A stretch of DNA of 64,000 nt from Candidatus Zixiibacteriota bacterium (GTDB taxonomy: Bacteria > Zixibacteria > MSB-5A5 > GN15 > FEB-12). Below the pieces are notes generated by a model. It searched no databases, was not told the origin of the DNA, and was given only the letters and a program-made list of their open reading frames with translations. A program made the translations under genes and the position numbers. Location: assembly GCA_022571985.1 (NCBI GenBank), contig JACZWU010000001.1, positions 219,501-283,500 of the forward strand. Reading direction: 5' to 3'. The number at the start of each line of letters is the position of its first letter. Positions within the stretch are counted from its first letter, which is position 1. This document shows, piece after piece, positions 43,831-51,497 of the stretch.

Positions 43831-45196
43831 TATCTTCCTCCAAAAACTCTTTCCCCATTTTAGTAATTATGAATTCCTCAATACAAGTTTTAATATCATT
43901 TTTCTTTTGGCGGTCGGCAATCACAAAGTCTTGGCTTGGACTCACAAGTTCGTCAAGAATCTTACTATAAGTCTTACCAAATTCTATTTTGTCAGGTTCG
44001 ACTCTTCGATTCCATACAGAAAAATCGTCTTTTAATGCAGGAGTTCTTTTACCACCCTGATTCCTACTCAATCGAACAGAGTAGTCAGTTTCGGCAAAAT
44101 CGTTGGCAAGTTTATCCTCAAGCTCAGCTTTAACACTATCTACCGCAAACATGTGAATTTCTTTAGGCCTAAATTCATATGCCAATTGAAAGTGGTTTCT
44201 ATCTTGAATCCTCTTAGCCTCCAAATAACCAACAGCTAAACTATTTTGAGAGGCTTTATAGATTTCGGAAAATATTTCGTTATCTGTAAACTTTATGAAA
44301 TTATCCGGGTCTATTGGCCAGAATCCGCCATTCTGCACATTGAGAAATGCTTTCACAAATCTCTCGCAATGAGTGTTGTACGCAGTTGAAACCCGGTGAA
44401 AATACACTTGCATATACATAAAGTATCTTGCCACCAAAAGGGCTTCTGTAGGATGAATCCCACCATGCTCGATCCCAATCGAAATCTCGCTTCTCTCACC
44501 AATTTTTCTCGGAGGCAGGAGTATTCTCAATGTTTGTATCAAACGATCATGGTCAAATTTTCCCGCGACCGCTCCGCAATGATGAGCATCTCGCAATAAA
44601 TAATCCATACGGTCAACACCGAATGCATCCCCAACAATAATTTCATTCAATAATAGTTGCCAATTTTTGAATGGCTCCGACTGAAAATACTTAGGACCAA
44701 CAGCCAATTTAGCAATCAATGAAGGGTTATAAGGAATATCGCAACCATTTTGCAACATGTCTGTTAATTCGGATTTCATAATAATTCTCTTGGTCATAGT
44801 CTCATGATTTTCACCCACAGGAAATAACGATTCAGTCGCATGTGAAAAGGGAGGGTGACCTACATCATGAAGTAATGCAGCCATCCTTAAATGACATCTC
44901 CAGTTAACCAGAATATTGTCATCTAGTTGTTCCTTGAGCTGCTCCACAGATTTAGAGTGGCGATTTTTGTGGTCAAATAGAACATCGAAAGCACGTCCTG
45001 CCAGTTCCATTGTTCCAATGCTGTGTTCAAATCTCGTGTGTACGGCGCCTGGATAAACGAAGTTTGTCATCGACAGCTGCTTAATATGTCGAAGTCGTTG
45101 AAAATAGCGAGACCCAATAACTTTTTTTTCATCATTGTTGAAGTATACAAACGTATGAATTACATCTCTTATTTCATGTTGTACTTTTTTACTCAT
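43823..45196 (-). CDS. HD-domain phosphohydrolase of the SAMHD1/YwfO type (COG1078-like)
   Basis: 457 aa. Signature motifs: FQRLRHIKQLSMTNFVYPGAVHTRFEHSIG, the metal HD pair in RMAALLHDVGHPPFSHATES, and the distal Asp in GDAFGVDRMDYLLRDAHHCG. These define the SAMHD1-like branch of HD hydrolases, which includes dNTP triphosphohydrolases. Substrate here cannot be told. The coupled YwgA-like gene suggests a two-component unit. No Shine-Dalgarno of note; a gene on the opposite strand starts 120 nt upstream. Its position in an accessory interval admits a nucleotide-depletion defence role (inference). Confidence 0.85.
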   Translation of the reverse strand: MSKKVQHEIRDVIHTFVYFNNDEKKVIGSRYFQRLRHIKQLSMTNFVYPGAVHTRFEHSIGTMELAGRAFDVLFDHKNRHSKSVEQLKEQLDDNILVNWRCHLRMAALLHDVGHPPFSHATESLFPVGENHETMTKRIIMKSELTDMLQNGCDIPYNPSLIAKLAVGPKYFQSEPFKNWQLLLNEIIVGDAFGVDRMDYLLRDAHHCGAVAGKFDHDRLIQTLRILLPPRKIGERSEISIGIEHGGIHPTEALLVARYFMYMQVYFHRVSTAYNTHCERFVKAFLNVQNGGFWPIDPDNFIKFTDNEIFSEIYKASQNSLAVGYLEAKRIQDRNHFQLAYEFRPKEIHMFAVDSVKAELEDKLANDFAETDYSVRLSRNQGGKRTPALKDDFSVWNRRVEPDKIEFGKTYSKILDELVSPSQDFVIADRQKKNDIKTCIEEFIITKMGKEFLEEDNE

Positions 45197-45315
45197 AATT
45201 CTACTTTGGTCGTTCTATTGTATAGTCTCAAAGATAGTTCCCGCGAAAGTCAAATTCCCTACCAAATCACCCCAAAATACTCGTTGGCCCTTGATAAGTA
45301 AAGAGGTCTATTACT

Positions 45316-45987
45316 ATGTCCACGTCAGAGAAACAATTAAACGCCAACCGGCAAAATGCCCAAAAGTCAACCGGTCCCATTACCGAAACCGGCAAAAAGG
45401 CCTCAAGCCAAAATGCCGTCAAGCATGGCCTCCACAGCTGCCAAATCGCCATCAATTCCCCTCGCCTGAAAGAAGACGCCACTGAATACGAAATTCTCGT
45501 GGCATCCTTATTCGATGAACACCAGCCCCGCTCTCCCCTGCAGGAACACTTAGTTTACAAAATCGCCAACTGTATGTGGCGCTACCGCCGCCTCATCTCT
45601 GCCGAAACCGCCGAAATCAACAGACAGCTCCAGCCCCACGACACATTTTTAATCGACAAAGAAAATTACTTCGAGCATTTTGAAAACTCCGGTGAACTCG
45701 AAGACCTGCTCAATTCGAGAACAATCCCAACTGGAGAGACCGCAAATCGTTTCCTCCGCTACGAATGGCGCCTGAATCGTGAACTCCACCACGCTTACAC
45801 CCTATTGCGTTTGCTCAAAATAATGGAAAAAGCCGAAGCGAAATCAGAAAACGCCCTCACCGTCTTATCCCAAACCGAGCCTGTCCTGAGCGAAGCTTTA
45901 GTCCCAAATCTGACTTGTCGGATGGGGGACGAAGGGCCGATCGAATCGGATTCACCACAAAACCACTACAACCACAAGCAAATATGA
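45316..45987 (+). CDS. Protein of the ANRxNAQKSTGP family, unknown function
   Basis: 223 aa. It opens with EKQLNANRQNAQKSTGPITETGKKASSQNAVKHGLHS, a motif (ANRxNAQxSTGPxTxxGK...NAxKHGL) seen in short proteins present in several copies in many uncultured and soil bacteria; the role is not known to me. The middle is helical and rich in Arg, Glu and Leu. The C-terminus reads through an interspersed repeat (GCCTGTCCTGAGCGAAG, about 45880-45896), so the last about 35 residues may be read-through of inserted repeat. It is the only plus-strand gene within 28 kb and uses many C-ending codons, unlike its neighbours. Confidence 0.7.
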   Translation: MSTSEKQLNANRQNAQKSTGPITETGKKASSQNAVKHGLHSCQIAINSPRLKEDATEYEILVASLFDEHQPRSPLQEHLVYKIANCMWRYRRLISAETAEINRQLQPHDTFLIDKENYFEHFENSGELEDLLNSRTIPTGETANRFLRYEWRLNRELHHAYTLLRLLKIMEKAEAKSENALTVLSQTEPVLSEALVPNLTCRMGDEGPIESDSPQNHYNHKQI

Positions 45988-46020
45988 CAAAACGAACCCA
46001 TTCGCGCGAAGCGTCGCCGT

Positions 46021-46050
46021 CCCGCGGGCTTTGGCCCCGCGGGGCATTTT
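46021..46050 (+). terminator. G+C-rich hairpin after the ANRxNAQKSTGP gene
   Basis: CCCGCGGG (46021-46028) pairs with CCCGCGGG within 46035-46044 around CTTTGGC; ATTTT follows. It is a plausible terminator for the plus-strand gene that ends at 45987, or a repeat hairpin. Confidence 0.5.
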
Positions 46051-46101
46051 GCAGAAACGCGACACCCGACAGCACGAAGCCCTGTTTCATTTGTGTTTGT
46101 C

Positions 46102-46551
46102 TTATCGGAAGAGCACCAGCTCTCCGCTTCTATGGATGTTTTTCCAGAATAGAGATAACCTTTTGCTATCTAATTCGTAGGCATATACGTCTTTCAATTT
46201 CAACGCAAAGCCATCCACAATATCCATGAATTTGCATCCCATCATAGTCGTGCTACCTAAACTAATCGTCATCAGGTTCTCTGTTAAGCTCGTAATGGCC
46301 GCAGAGTAAGTGTTACAGTCAGCCCTGGCTGAGATTCTCCCTGAATCATCAATAGTTAAAGTCAATTCTGGAAAATTACGTAATTGAGGGTGAGGAGGTG
46401 AGTTCGCCCAGGTCCAAATACCTGCCAATTTGGAATGATAAGGTGTAAGGTTAATGTTCTCATTACGGATGTTTTGATGGATTTCACTACACGAAATTTG
46501 AATTAGACTAATCCAAACGATAAAGAATGTGAATTGGAGAAAGCGTTTCAT
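46102..46551 (-). CDS. META/HslJ-like domain lipoprotein
   Basis: 149 aa from the ATG at 46551; an upstream start at 46635 would place the signal peptide inside the chain. The N-terminus KRFLQFTFFIVWISLIQISC fits a lipoprotein signal with a weak lipobox. The META fold follows: LAGIWTWANSP, LTLTIDDSGRISARADCNTYSAAI, MTISLGSTTMMGC, LKLKDVYAYELDSKRLSLFW. META/HslJ proteins are envelope proteins linked to stress or novobiocin resistance in E. coli; the role here is open. The gene lies in the accessory interval beside rny. Confidence 0.8.
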   Translation of the reverse strand: MKRFLQFTFFIVWISLIQISCSEIHQNIRNENINLTPYHSKLAGIWTWANSPPHPQLRNFPELTLTIDDSGRISARADCNTYSAAITSLTENLMTISLGSTTMMGCKFMDIVDGFALKLKDVYAYELDSKRLSLFWKNIHRSGELVLFR

Positions 46552-46605
46552 AACAGTTTTACAAACAAAAGATGAATTTCTTCCGGGTTCGCACTTAATA
46601 TTTAC

Positions 46606-46633
46606 GTGGGCAGCAGATGTCCTCGTCTGCCCC
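46606..46633. repeat. Hairpin repeat, right end of the accessory interval
   Basis: GTGGGCAGCAGATG-TC-CTCGTCTGCCCC, same orientation as the copy at 43034-43060, with a few substitutions and one extra base. The HD/YwgA, ANRxNAQKSTGP and META genes lie between the two copies. Confidence 0.75.
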
Positions 46634-46650
46634 AAAGACCCGAGGCAGCT

Positions 46651-46716
46651 CTATCTCGCGTACTCGGTGGCGCGGGTCTCTCTTATAACTGTAACTTTTA
46701 TCTGCCCCGGATACTG
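46651..46716 (-). pseudogene. Truncated second copy of the 3' end of rny
   Basis: The minus strand encodes 21 residues and a TAG that are identical in protein to the end of rny (QYPGQIKV...ATEYAR) but differ in 12 of 21 codons, every one synonymous (CAG/CAA, TAT/TAC, GGG/GGA, GTT/GTC, ACA/ACG, ATA/ATC, AGA/CGC, GAG/GAA, ACC/ACG, AGA/AGG and others). Identity stops at the codon before Gln. It lies 63 nt past the real stop and has no start or body. A recent tandem copy would not look like this; it derives from a diverged rny. Confidence 0.9.
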
Positions 46717-46736
46717 TGCAAGCGTAGCGAAGCCAT

Positions 46737-46761
46737 CCCACGGAGCTTCAGCTCCTGTGGG
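46737..46761. repeat. Hairpin between the two rny 3' ends
   Basis: CCCACGGAGCT / AGCTCCTGTGGG forms an 11-bp stem with one bulged T and a 2-nt loop. It lies between the rny stop and the pseudo-3'-end and may be the working terminator of rny, although no T run follows. Confidence 0.5.
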
Positions 46762-46779
46762 GCATCACCGCCCGGCCCC

Positions 46780-48345
46780 CTACCTCGCATACTCCGTGGC
46801 GCGGGTTTCGCGGATGACCGTGACTTTTATCTGTCCCGGGTATTGCATCTCACCTTCGATTTTTTCGGCAATATCGCTGGCCAGAATTTCTGCAGCCAGA
46901 TCATCAAGCTCGTGATTTTCGACTATCACACGAATTTCGCGGCCGGCCTGAATAGCATAGGCTTTGGCCACGCCTTTGAAACTGTCGGCCAGTTCTTCAA
47001 GCTGTTTCAGCCGCTTGATATAAGCTTCCAGCGGCTCTCGGCGGGCGCCCGGTCTGGAGCCAGAGATAGCATCTGCCGCCTGCACCAGCACCGGATAAGG
47101 AGAAATCATGGGTACATCGTCGTGGTGCGACTCGGCCGCGTTTACTACAAACTCATGCTCTTTATAGCGGCGTAAATACTCGGCGCCAATCTGGGTATGC
47201 GTTCCTTCTGTCTCGCGGTCTATGGCCTTGCCTAAATCGTGAAGCAGTCCGCAGCGTTTGGCCATGACGGCGTCAAGCCCGAGTTCAGCTGCCATCAGTC
47301 CGCAAAGCATCGAGACTTCTTTGGAGTGGGCCAGCACGTTTTGACCATAGGAAGTTCGATAGTGAAGTTTGCCCAGTTGATAGACTATTTCCTCGTGAAG
47401 GCCATGGATAGAGAGTTCGAAACAAGCCTGCTCGCCGGCCTCGCGGACTTTTACTTCCATCTCCTGCTTTGATTTTTCGACGACTTCTTCGATTCTGGTC
47501 GGGTGGATGCGGCCGTCAGAAACAAGTTTTTCCAGAGACATCCGGGCAATCTCGCGACGAACCGGGTCGTAGCCTGACAAAATTACAGCTTCAGGAGTAT
47601 CATCAACAATGACATCGATACCGGTCAGGGTTTCAAACGAACGGATATTGCGTCCTTCGCGGCCGATAATCCGGCCTTTCATTTCTTCGCTGGGCAGGTT
47701 GACTACCGAGACAGTAGTCTCGGCAGTATGGTCGGCAGCGCAGCGGTAGATGGAGCCTAAAATTATTTCCTTGGCTTCTTTTTCAGCATCTTTTTCAGCT
47801 TTTTCTTTTATCTCTTTTATATGCGAAGCAGCCTCCATTTTGGCGGCGCTGACCATATTTTCCATCAGCTGCTTCTTGGCTTCTTCGGGGGTCATCTGAG
47901 CAATTTTTTGCAAACGTTCGTTCTGCTGCGAGATAATTTTCTCCAGCTCTTCTTGCCTTATTTCCAGCCCCTTTTCTTTGCCCTGAATGGTAGACTCGCG
48001 GCCGGACATTTCGTTATCTCTTAGATCAAGAAATTCAAGGCGCTTGTTGACATCAGCTTCTTTGTCGCTGCTTCTTTTTTCAGAAGATTCTACTTCGCGT
48101 CTTCTGGTTTCGATCTCTTTTTCGAAATCGAGTTTGACCTTCATCCATTCTTCACGGGCCTCTAAAATCGCTTCTTTCTTTTTGATTTCAGCGTCTTTTT
48201 CCCCCTGCTCTATCAGCCGTTTGGACTGGCTTTCGGCATCATTGAGTTTATGAGAAATACTTTTGAGCGCCAGCATTCTGGCTACAAAAAACGAGGCCAC
48301 CCCGATTATTAAGGCGACAACTATATACAGGACAGGATTTTCCAT
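46780..48345 (-). CDS. rny: Ribonuclease Y
   Basis: 521 aa from the ATG at 48345, fixed by GGAGG 5 nt upstream; a farther in-frame start at 48384 is less likely. N-terminal membrane helix (ENPVLYIVVALIIGVASFFVARML), a long coiled coil (about 35-200), a KH domain (GRIIGREGRNIRSFETLTGIDVIVDDTPEA) and the HD nuclease domain (RCGLLHDLGKAIDRETEGTHTQIGAEYL, ESHHDDVPM). RNase Y starts mRNA decay at the membrane. It follows zapA; ymdB, its usual next neighbour, is displaced by the accessory interval. Confidence 0.98.
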   Translation of the reverse strand: MENPVLYIVVALIIGVASFFVARMLALKSISHKLNDAESQSKRLIEQGEKDAEIKKKEAILEAREEWMKVKLDFEKEIETRRREVESSEKRSSDKEADVNKRLEFLDLRDNEMSGRESTIQGKEKGLEIRQEELEKIISQQNERLQKIAQMTPEEAKKQLMENMVSAAKMEAASHIKEIKEKAEKDAEKEAKEIILGSIYRCAADHTAETTVSVVNLPSEEMKGRIIGREGRNIRSFETLTGIDVIVDDTPEAVILSGYDPVRREIARMSLEKLVSDGRIHPTRIEEVVEKSKQEMEVKVREAGEQACFELSIHGLHEEIVYQLGKLHYRTSYGQNVLAHSKEVSMLCGLMAAELGLDAVMAKRCGLLHDLGKAIDRETEGTHTQIGAEYLRRYKEHEFVVNAAESHHDDVPMISPYPVLVQAADAISGSRPGARREPLEAYIKRLKQLEELADSFKGVAKAYAIQAGREIRVIVENHELDDLAAEILASDIAEKIEGEMQYPGQIKVTVIRETRATEYAR

Positions 48346-48451
48346 TTCAGCCTCCGCTCCGGTCATTCTGACCGAATTCAGCAAGGATGTTTTTATTGAA
48401 ACGGATTAAAAATTAATAAAAGAGTATTCGAGCCAGGCTAAGCAAGAGGAC

Positions 48452-48748
48452 TTAAGTCCTCAGCGCATTATCCAACCGGGCAATGACAGAATCCAGCTGT
48501 TCATTATACTGCTGGTCACCCTGGCTAACGATATCGGCCTTCTCATGAAGTTCCGAAGCTATGGATAATGACGTTAGTATAGCCAGTTTGTCTCTTGACT
48601 GAATGCGACTGGTTTTGGCTATGTCATTCATCTTCATGTCAACGTAATCGGCGACTTTTGAAATATGGGCCGTGTCAGACACTCCTGTAATGGGATAATC
48701 TTCCCCAAAAATTTTCACAATCACCTTATTATCTTTATCTAATGACAT
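48452..48748 (-). CDS. zapA: Cell division protein ZapA
   Basis: 98 aa. N-terminal globular part VIVKIFGEDYPITGVSDTAHISKVADYVDMKMNDIA, then a C-terminal coiled coil, the standard ZapA plan. It binds and bundles FtsZ at mid-cell. It stands between a ZapB-like coiled-coil gene and rny, a common grouping after pheT. The 67-nt gap to rny has no room for a 6S RNA gene, which often lies beside zapA. Confidence 0.93.
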   Translation of the reverse strand: MSLDKDNKVIVKIFGEDYPITGVSDTAHISKVADYVDMKMNDIAKTSRIQSRDKLAILTSLSIASELHEKADIVSQGDQQYNEQLDSVIARLDNALRT

Positions 48749-48848
48749 CTCTAAAAAATAAACGAATACAAATTCTTATTAAAATTCTTATTCCGATTTT
48801 TACTTATAATAAGTATCGGTATAACTGCGTTGCAGTCAAGAAAAAAAG

Positions 48849-49091
48849 TCAGCCTGCCAGAGATTCCAGCTCGTCGAGGCGATTTAAGACCAAATTCAGC
48901 TTGGTTTTGACGGCATCTTTGCGGTCTACGTTGTCCAGACCGGCTGCTTTGGATTCTTTCAGGAGGCGGTTTATCTGAGTTTTGAGTGTTTGGTTATCCC
49001 TGGACAGCTCAACGATTTCGGTTCTAAGCCGCTCTACAAGAGCTACTACGTCGTCAACTTTTTCACTAATTAGGTTCAGCTTTTCTTTCAT
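48849..49091 (-). CDS. Short coiled-coil protein, ZapB-like
   Basis: 80 aa from the ATG at 49091; a GTG at 49097 overlapping the pheT stop (GTGA) would add two residues and is also plausible. The chain is almost wholly heptad coiled coil (LISEKVDDVVALVERLRTEIVELSRDNQTLKTQINRLL), with a short break near GLDNVDRKD. Size, coiled coil and position between pheT and zapA suggest a ZapB-like division factor; sequence alone is not decisive. Confidence 0.7.
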   Translation of the reverse strand: MKEKLNLISEKVDDVVALVERLRTEIVELSRDNQTLKTQINRLLKESKAAGLDNVDRKDAVKTKLNLVLNRLDELESLAG

Positions 49092-49093
49092 AG

Positions 49094-51496
49094 TCACTTG
49101 TCCCGTATCTCAGCGTTAAACTCTTTCTTTAGGCTGCCCACCACAAGCCGCTGTCTTTCATCCACTTGATTACTCTCCAAGCTCGACTCTGACGAGCGGT
49201 AGCTGATTGATATGGCCAAAGACTTTTTCCCTTTGGCTATCTGCTTGCCTTGATAAAGGTCAAAGATTGAGACATGCTCTGCCAGCTTGCCTGCAGCCTC
49301 TCTTACCGTGCTTACAATATCGCCTGCTTTTACCGTTTCGTCAACCACTATGGCCAAATCTCTTGAAGAGGCCGGATAAATAGGCAAAGCTTCAAAGAGC
49401 CTGCTATTGTCGCATAGTTTAAGCAAGTCTGGAATTGGCAGCTCCGCTATATACACCGCTTGCTTTATGTCGAACCTGGCGGCAATGGCCTTGTCTATCT
49501 TTCCAATTTTGCCAATGACCTTTTGGTCGCACTTGACTTCAAAGGATAGCTCGCTGTCAAAGCATTTGATACTGCTGCCAGTAAATTCTAATTTTGGCAT
49601 CTTAAAACGGGAACTTAAATTTTCAAGAACACCCGTCAGGTCATAGTAATCATATCTGCGAGATTTGTCTCGCCAGGTCTGCTGGGTCTGACCGGTGACA
49701 AGAATTAGCAGCCTGTATTCTTCGCGCCAGTTACCTCTGGCATCCGGGGGGAAATAAACTTTGCCGTACTCAAACAGACAGAGGTCAAGGTTTCTCTGGG
49801 CTATGTTATTTTTCATAACTGTCAGAGCGAAAGGAATCAACGAATTGCGCATGACATTTAGTTCAACAGAATTTGGATTGGATATTTTAAGAAGCGGCTG
49901 GCCGGGGTTTACAAGTGCGGCCAGACGGCTGTCATCAAAACCATGCCCCATTATTTCATCAAACCCCTGCCCGGTCATTAATCTGCGAATATCTTCTTTG
50001 AATTTGTCCTGGGGATGAATGGGTGTAAAAAGCGGCCCGATATTGCCGACTTGGTCAGGTATTTCTGCGTATCCCCGGATACGAACGATTTCTTCTATCA
50101 GGTCAACTTCCCTTTCAATGTCGGGGCGGAATGTCGGCACAACTACCATTAGCTTTTTGTCATTTGTGCCTGCATTTGAGCCTGCAATTGTGAAGCCTAA
50201 ATCTTTAAAGACTTTTTTCATAAGTGAGGTTTTGTAGTCGGTGCCCAGCAGGTCGTTACATCTTTGAGGCCGGAACGCAACTTTGCGGGGCGCAATCTTT
50301 TTGGGGTAGCAATCAACCATGCCGCTCAAGACACTCCCGCCACAAAGTTCCTGAAATAGATAAGCGGCTCTGTCGATGGCGTATTCAAGGCCGTTGGGGT
50401 CGATTCCCTTTTCAAATCGAGCCTGTGATTCCGAAGTCATATTCAAAAACTTGCGGCTTCTGCGAATAACCGCAGGATTAAAATAAGCAGCCTCTAACAA
50501 TATATCAGTAGTGTCTGGCCTGACTTCAGAATCGAATCCGCCCATTACTCCGGCGGCGGCTACTCCGTTTTTACCGTTGGTGATCAGCAGAACTTCGGGG
50601 CTGAGCTTATGTTCTTTTTCGTCGAGGGTCTTGAACATTTCATTTTTTCTGGCACGGCGCACGACTACTTTATTTGAGCCGAAACGATTTAAATCAAAAG
50701 CATGGAGCGGCTGGCCGCATTCCAGCATTACAAAGTTACTGATATCGACAACATTGTTAATCGGTCTGATACCGCACATCAGCAGCTTTTTCTTAAGCCA
50801 CCAGGGGGACTCAGCTATCTTGATATCTTTGATAATACGGGCGGCGTATCTCGGGCAGGCAGACTTGTCTTCGATTTCAACTTTCAGATATTTGCCGGCT
50901 TTTTCTTTGGACGGTTTGATTTTGAATTTAGGACGGCTGATTTTTGATGAAGACAGCGCTGCAATATCGCGGGCCACGCCGATGGCGGACATAGAATCAC
51001 CGCGGTTGGGAGTCAGTTCAAAAGTCATTATATAGTCGTCGTAATCCAGGGCTTTGACCAGAGACTTGCCGACTCTACAGCTGTCATCAAGAACTAAAAT
51101 TCCGGCGTGGTCCTGTGAAATACCGAGTTCGGATTCGGAGCAGATCATTCCCGATGATTCTATCCCCCTGATGCGGGCTTTTTTTATTTCTATGCCCCCG
51201 GCTAGTCTGGCGCCAATTACAGCGACCGCTACTTTTTGACCTACTTCAAGATTGGGGGCGCCACAGACCAGATTGAGCTTTTCTTTGCCGATATCGACAG
51301 TTGCCTGTCTTATTTTGTCGGCGCCGGAAATCGGTTTGATATCCAGAACTTTGCCGACTACAATTTTATCAAAATACCTGGCAGTCGGTTCTATGTCTTC
51401 GCAGGCGGTACCGCACAGAGTCAAACGGTCGCCCATCTCTTCGGCGGGCCACTTGGAGCCGCTGAGTTCGACCAGCCAGCTATAAGGAAGTTTCAT
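49094..51496 (-). CDS. pheT: Phenylalanyl-tRNA synthetase beta subunit PheT
   Basis: 800 aa, full bacterial length. An EMAP-II-type tRNA-binding domain (about 40-150: VVGKVLDIKPISGADKIRQATVDIG), B3/B4 editing domain (RYAARIIKDIKI, NNVVDISNFVMLECGQPLHAFD), B5 domain, catalytic-like core and the C-terminal anticodon-binding FDX-ACB domain (LPIYPASSRDLAIVVDETVK, SIFDLYQGKQIAKGKKSLAISISYR). It pairs with PheS, whose gene ends 1 nt before. Confidence 0.98.
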   Translation of the reverse strand: MKLPYSWLVELSGSKWPAEEMGDRLTLCGTACEDIEPTARYFDKIVVGKVLDIKPISGADKIRQATVDIGKEKLNLVCGAPNLEVGQKVAVAVIGARLAGGIEIKKARIRGIESSGMICSESELGISQDHAGILVLDDSCRVGKSLVKALDYDDYIMTFELTPNRGDSMSAIGVARDIAALSSSKISRPKFKIKPSKEKAGKYLKVEIEDKSACPRYAARIIKDIKIAESPWWLKKKLLMCGIRPINNVVDISNFVMLECGQPLHAFDLNRFGSNKVVVRRARKNEMFKTLDEKEHKLSPEVLLITNGKNGVAAAGVMGGFDSEVRPDTTDILLEAAYFNPAVIRRSRKFLNMTSESQARFEKGIDPNGLEYAIDRAAYLFQELCGGSVLSGMVDCYPKKIAPRKVAFRPQRCNDLLGTDYKTSLMKKVFKDLGFTIAGSNAGTNDKKLMVVVPTFRPDIEREVDLIEEIVRIRGYAEIPDQVGNIGPLFTPIHPQDKFKEDIRRLMTGQGFDEIMGHGFDDSRLAALVNPGQPLLKISNPNSVELNVMRNSLIPFALTVMKNNIAQRNLDLCLFEYGKVYFPPDARGNWREEYRLLILVTGQTQQTWRDKSRRYDYYDLTGVLENLSSRFKMPKLEFTGSSIKCFDSELSFEVKCDQKVIGKIGKIDKAIAARFDIKQAVYIAELPIPDLLKLCDNSRLFEALPIYPASSRDLAIVVDETVKAGDIVSTVREAAGKLAEHVSIFDLYQGKQIAKGKKSLAISISYRSSESSLESNQVDERQRLVVGSLKKEFNAEIRDK

Positions 51497-51497
51497 A

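Noticed and set aside
43306-45196. Calling the pair a standard SocAB or Panacea toxin-antitoxin system
   Set aside because: The small protein is only Panacea-like and the partner is a 457-aa HD enzyme, not a short toxin.
46606-47175. Plus-strand frame across the rny 3' region with a repeated peptide
   Set aside because: It is the antisense of rny and its duplicated 3' end; the repeat in it only reflects that duplication.
48385-48451. 6S RNA gene beside zapA
   Set aside because: Only 67 nt are available against about 180 needed.
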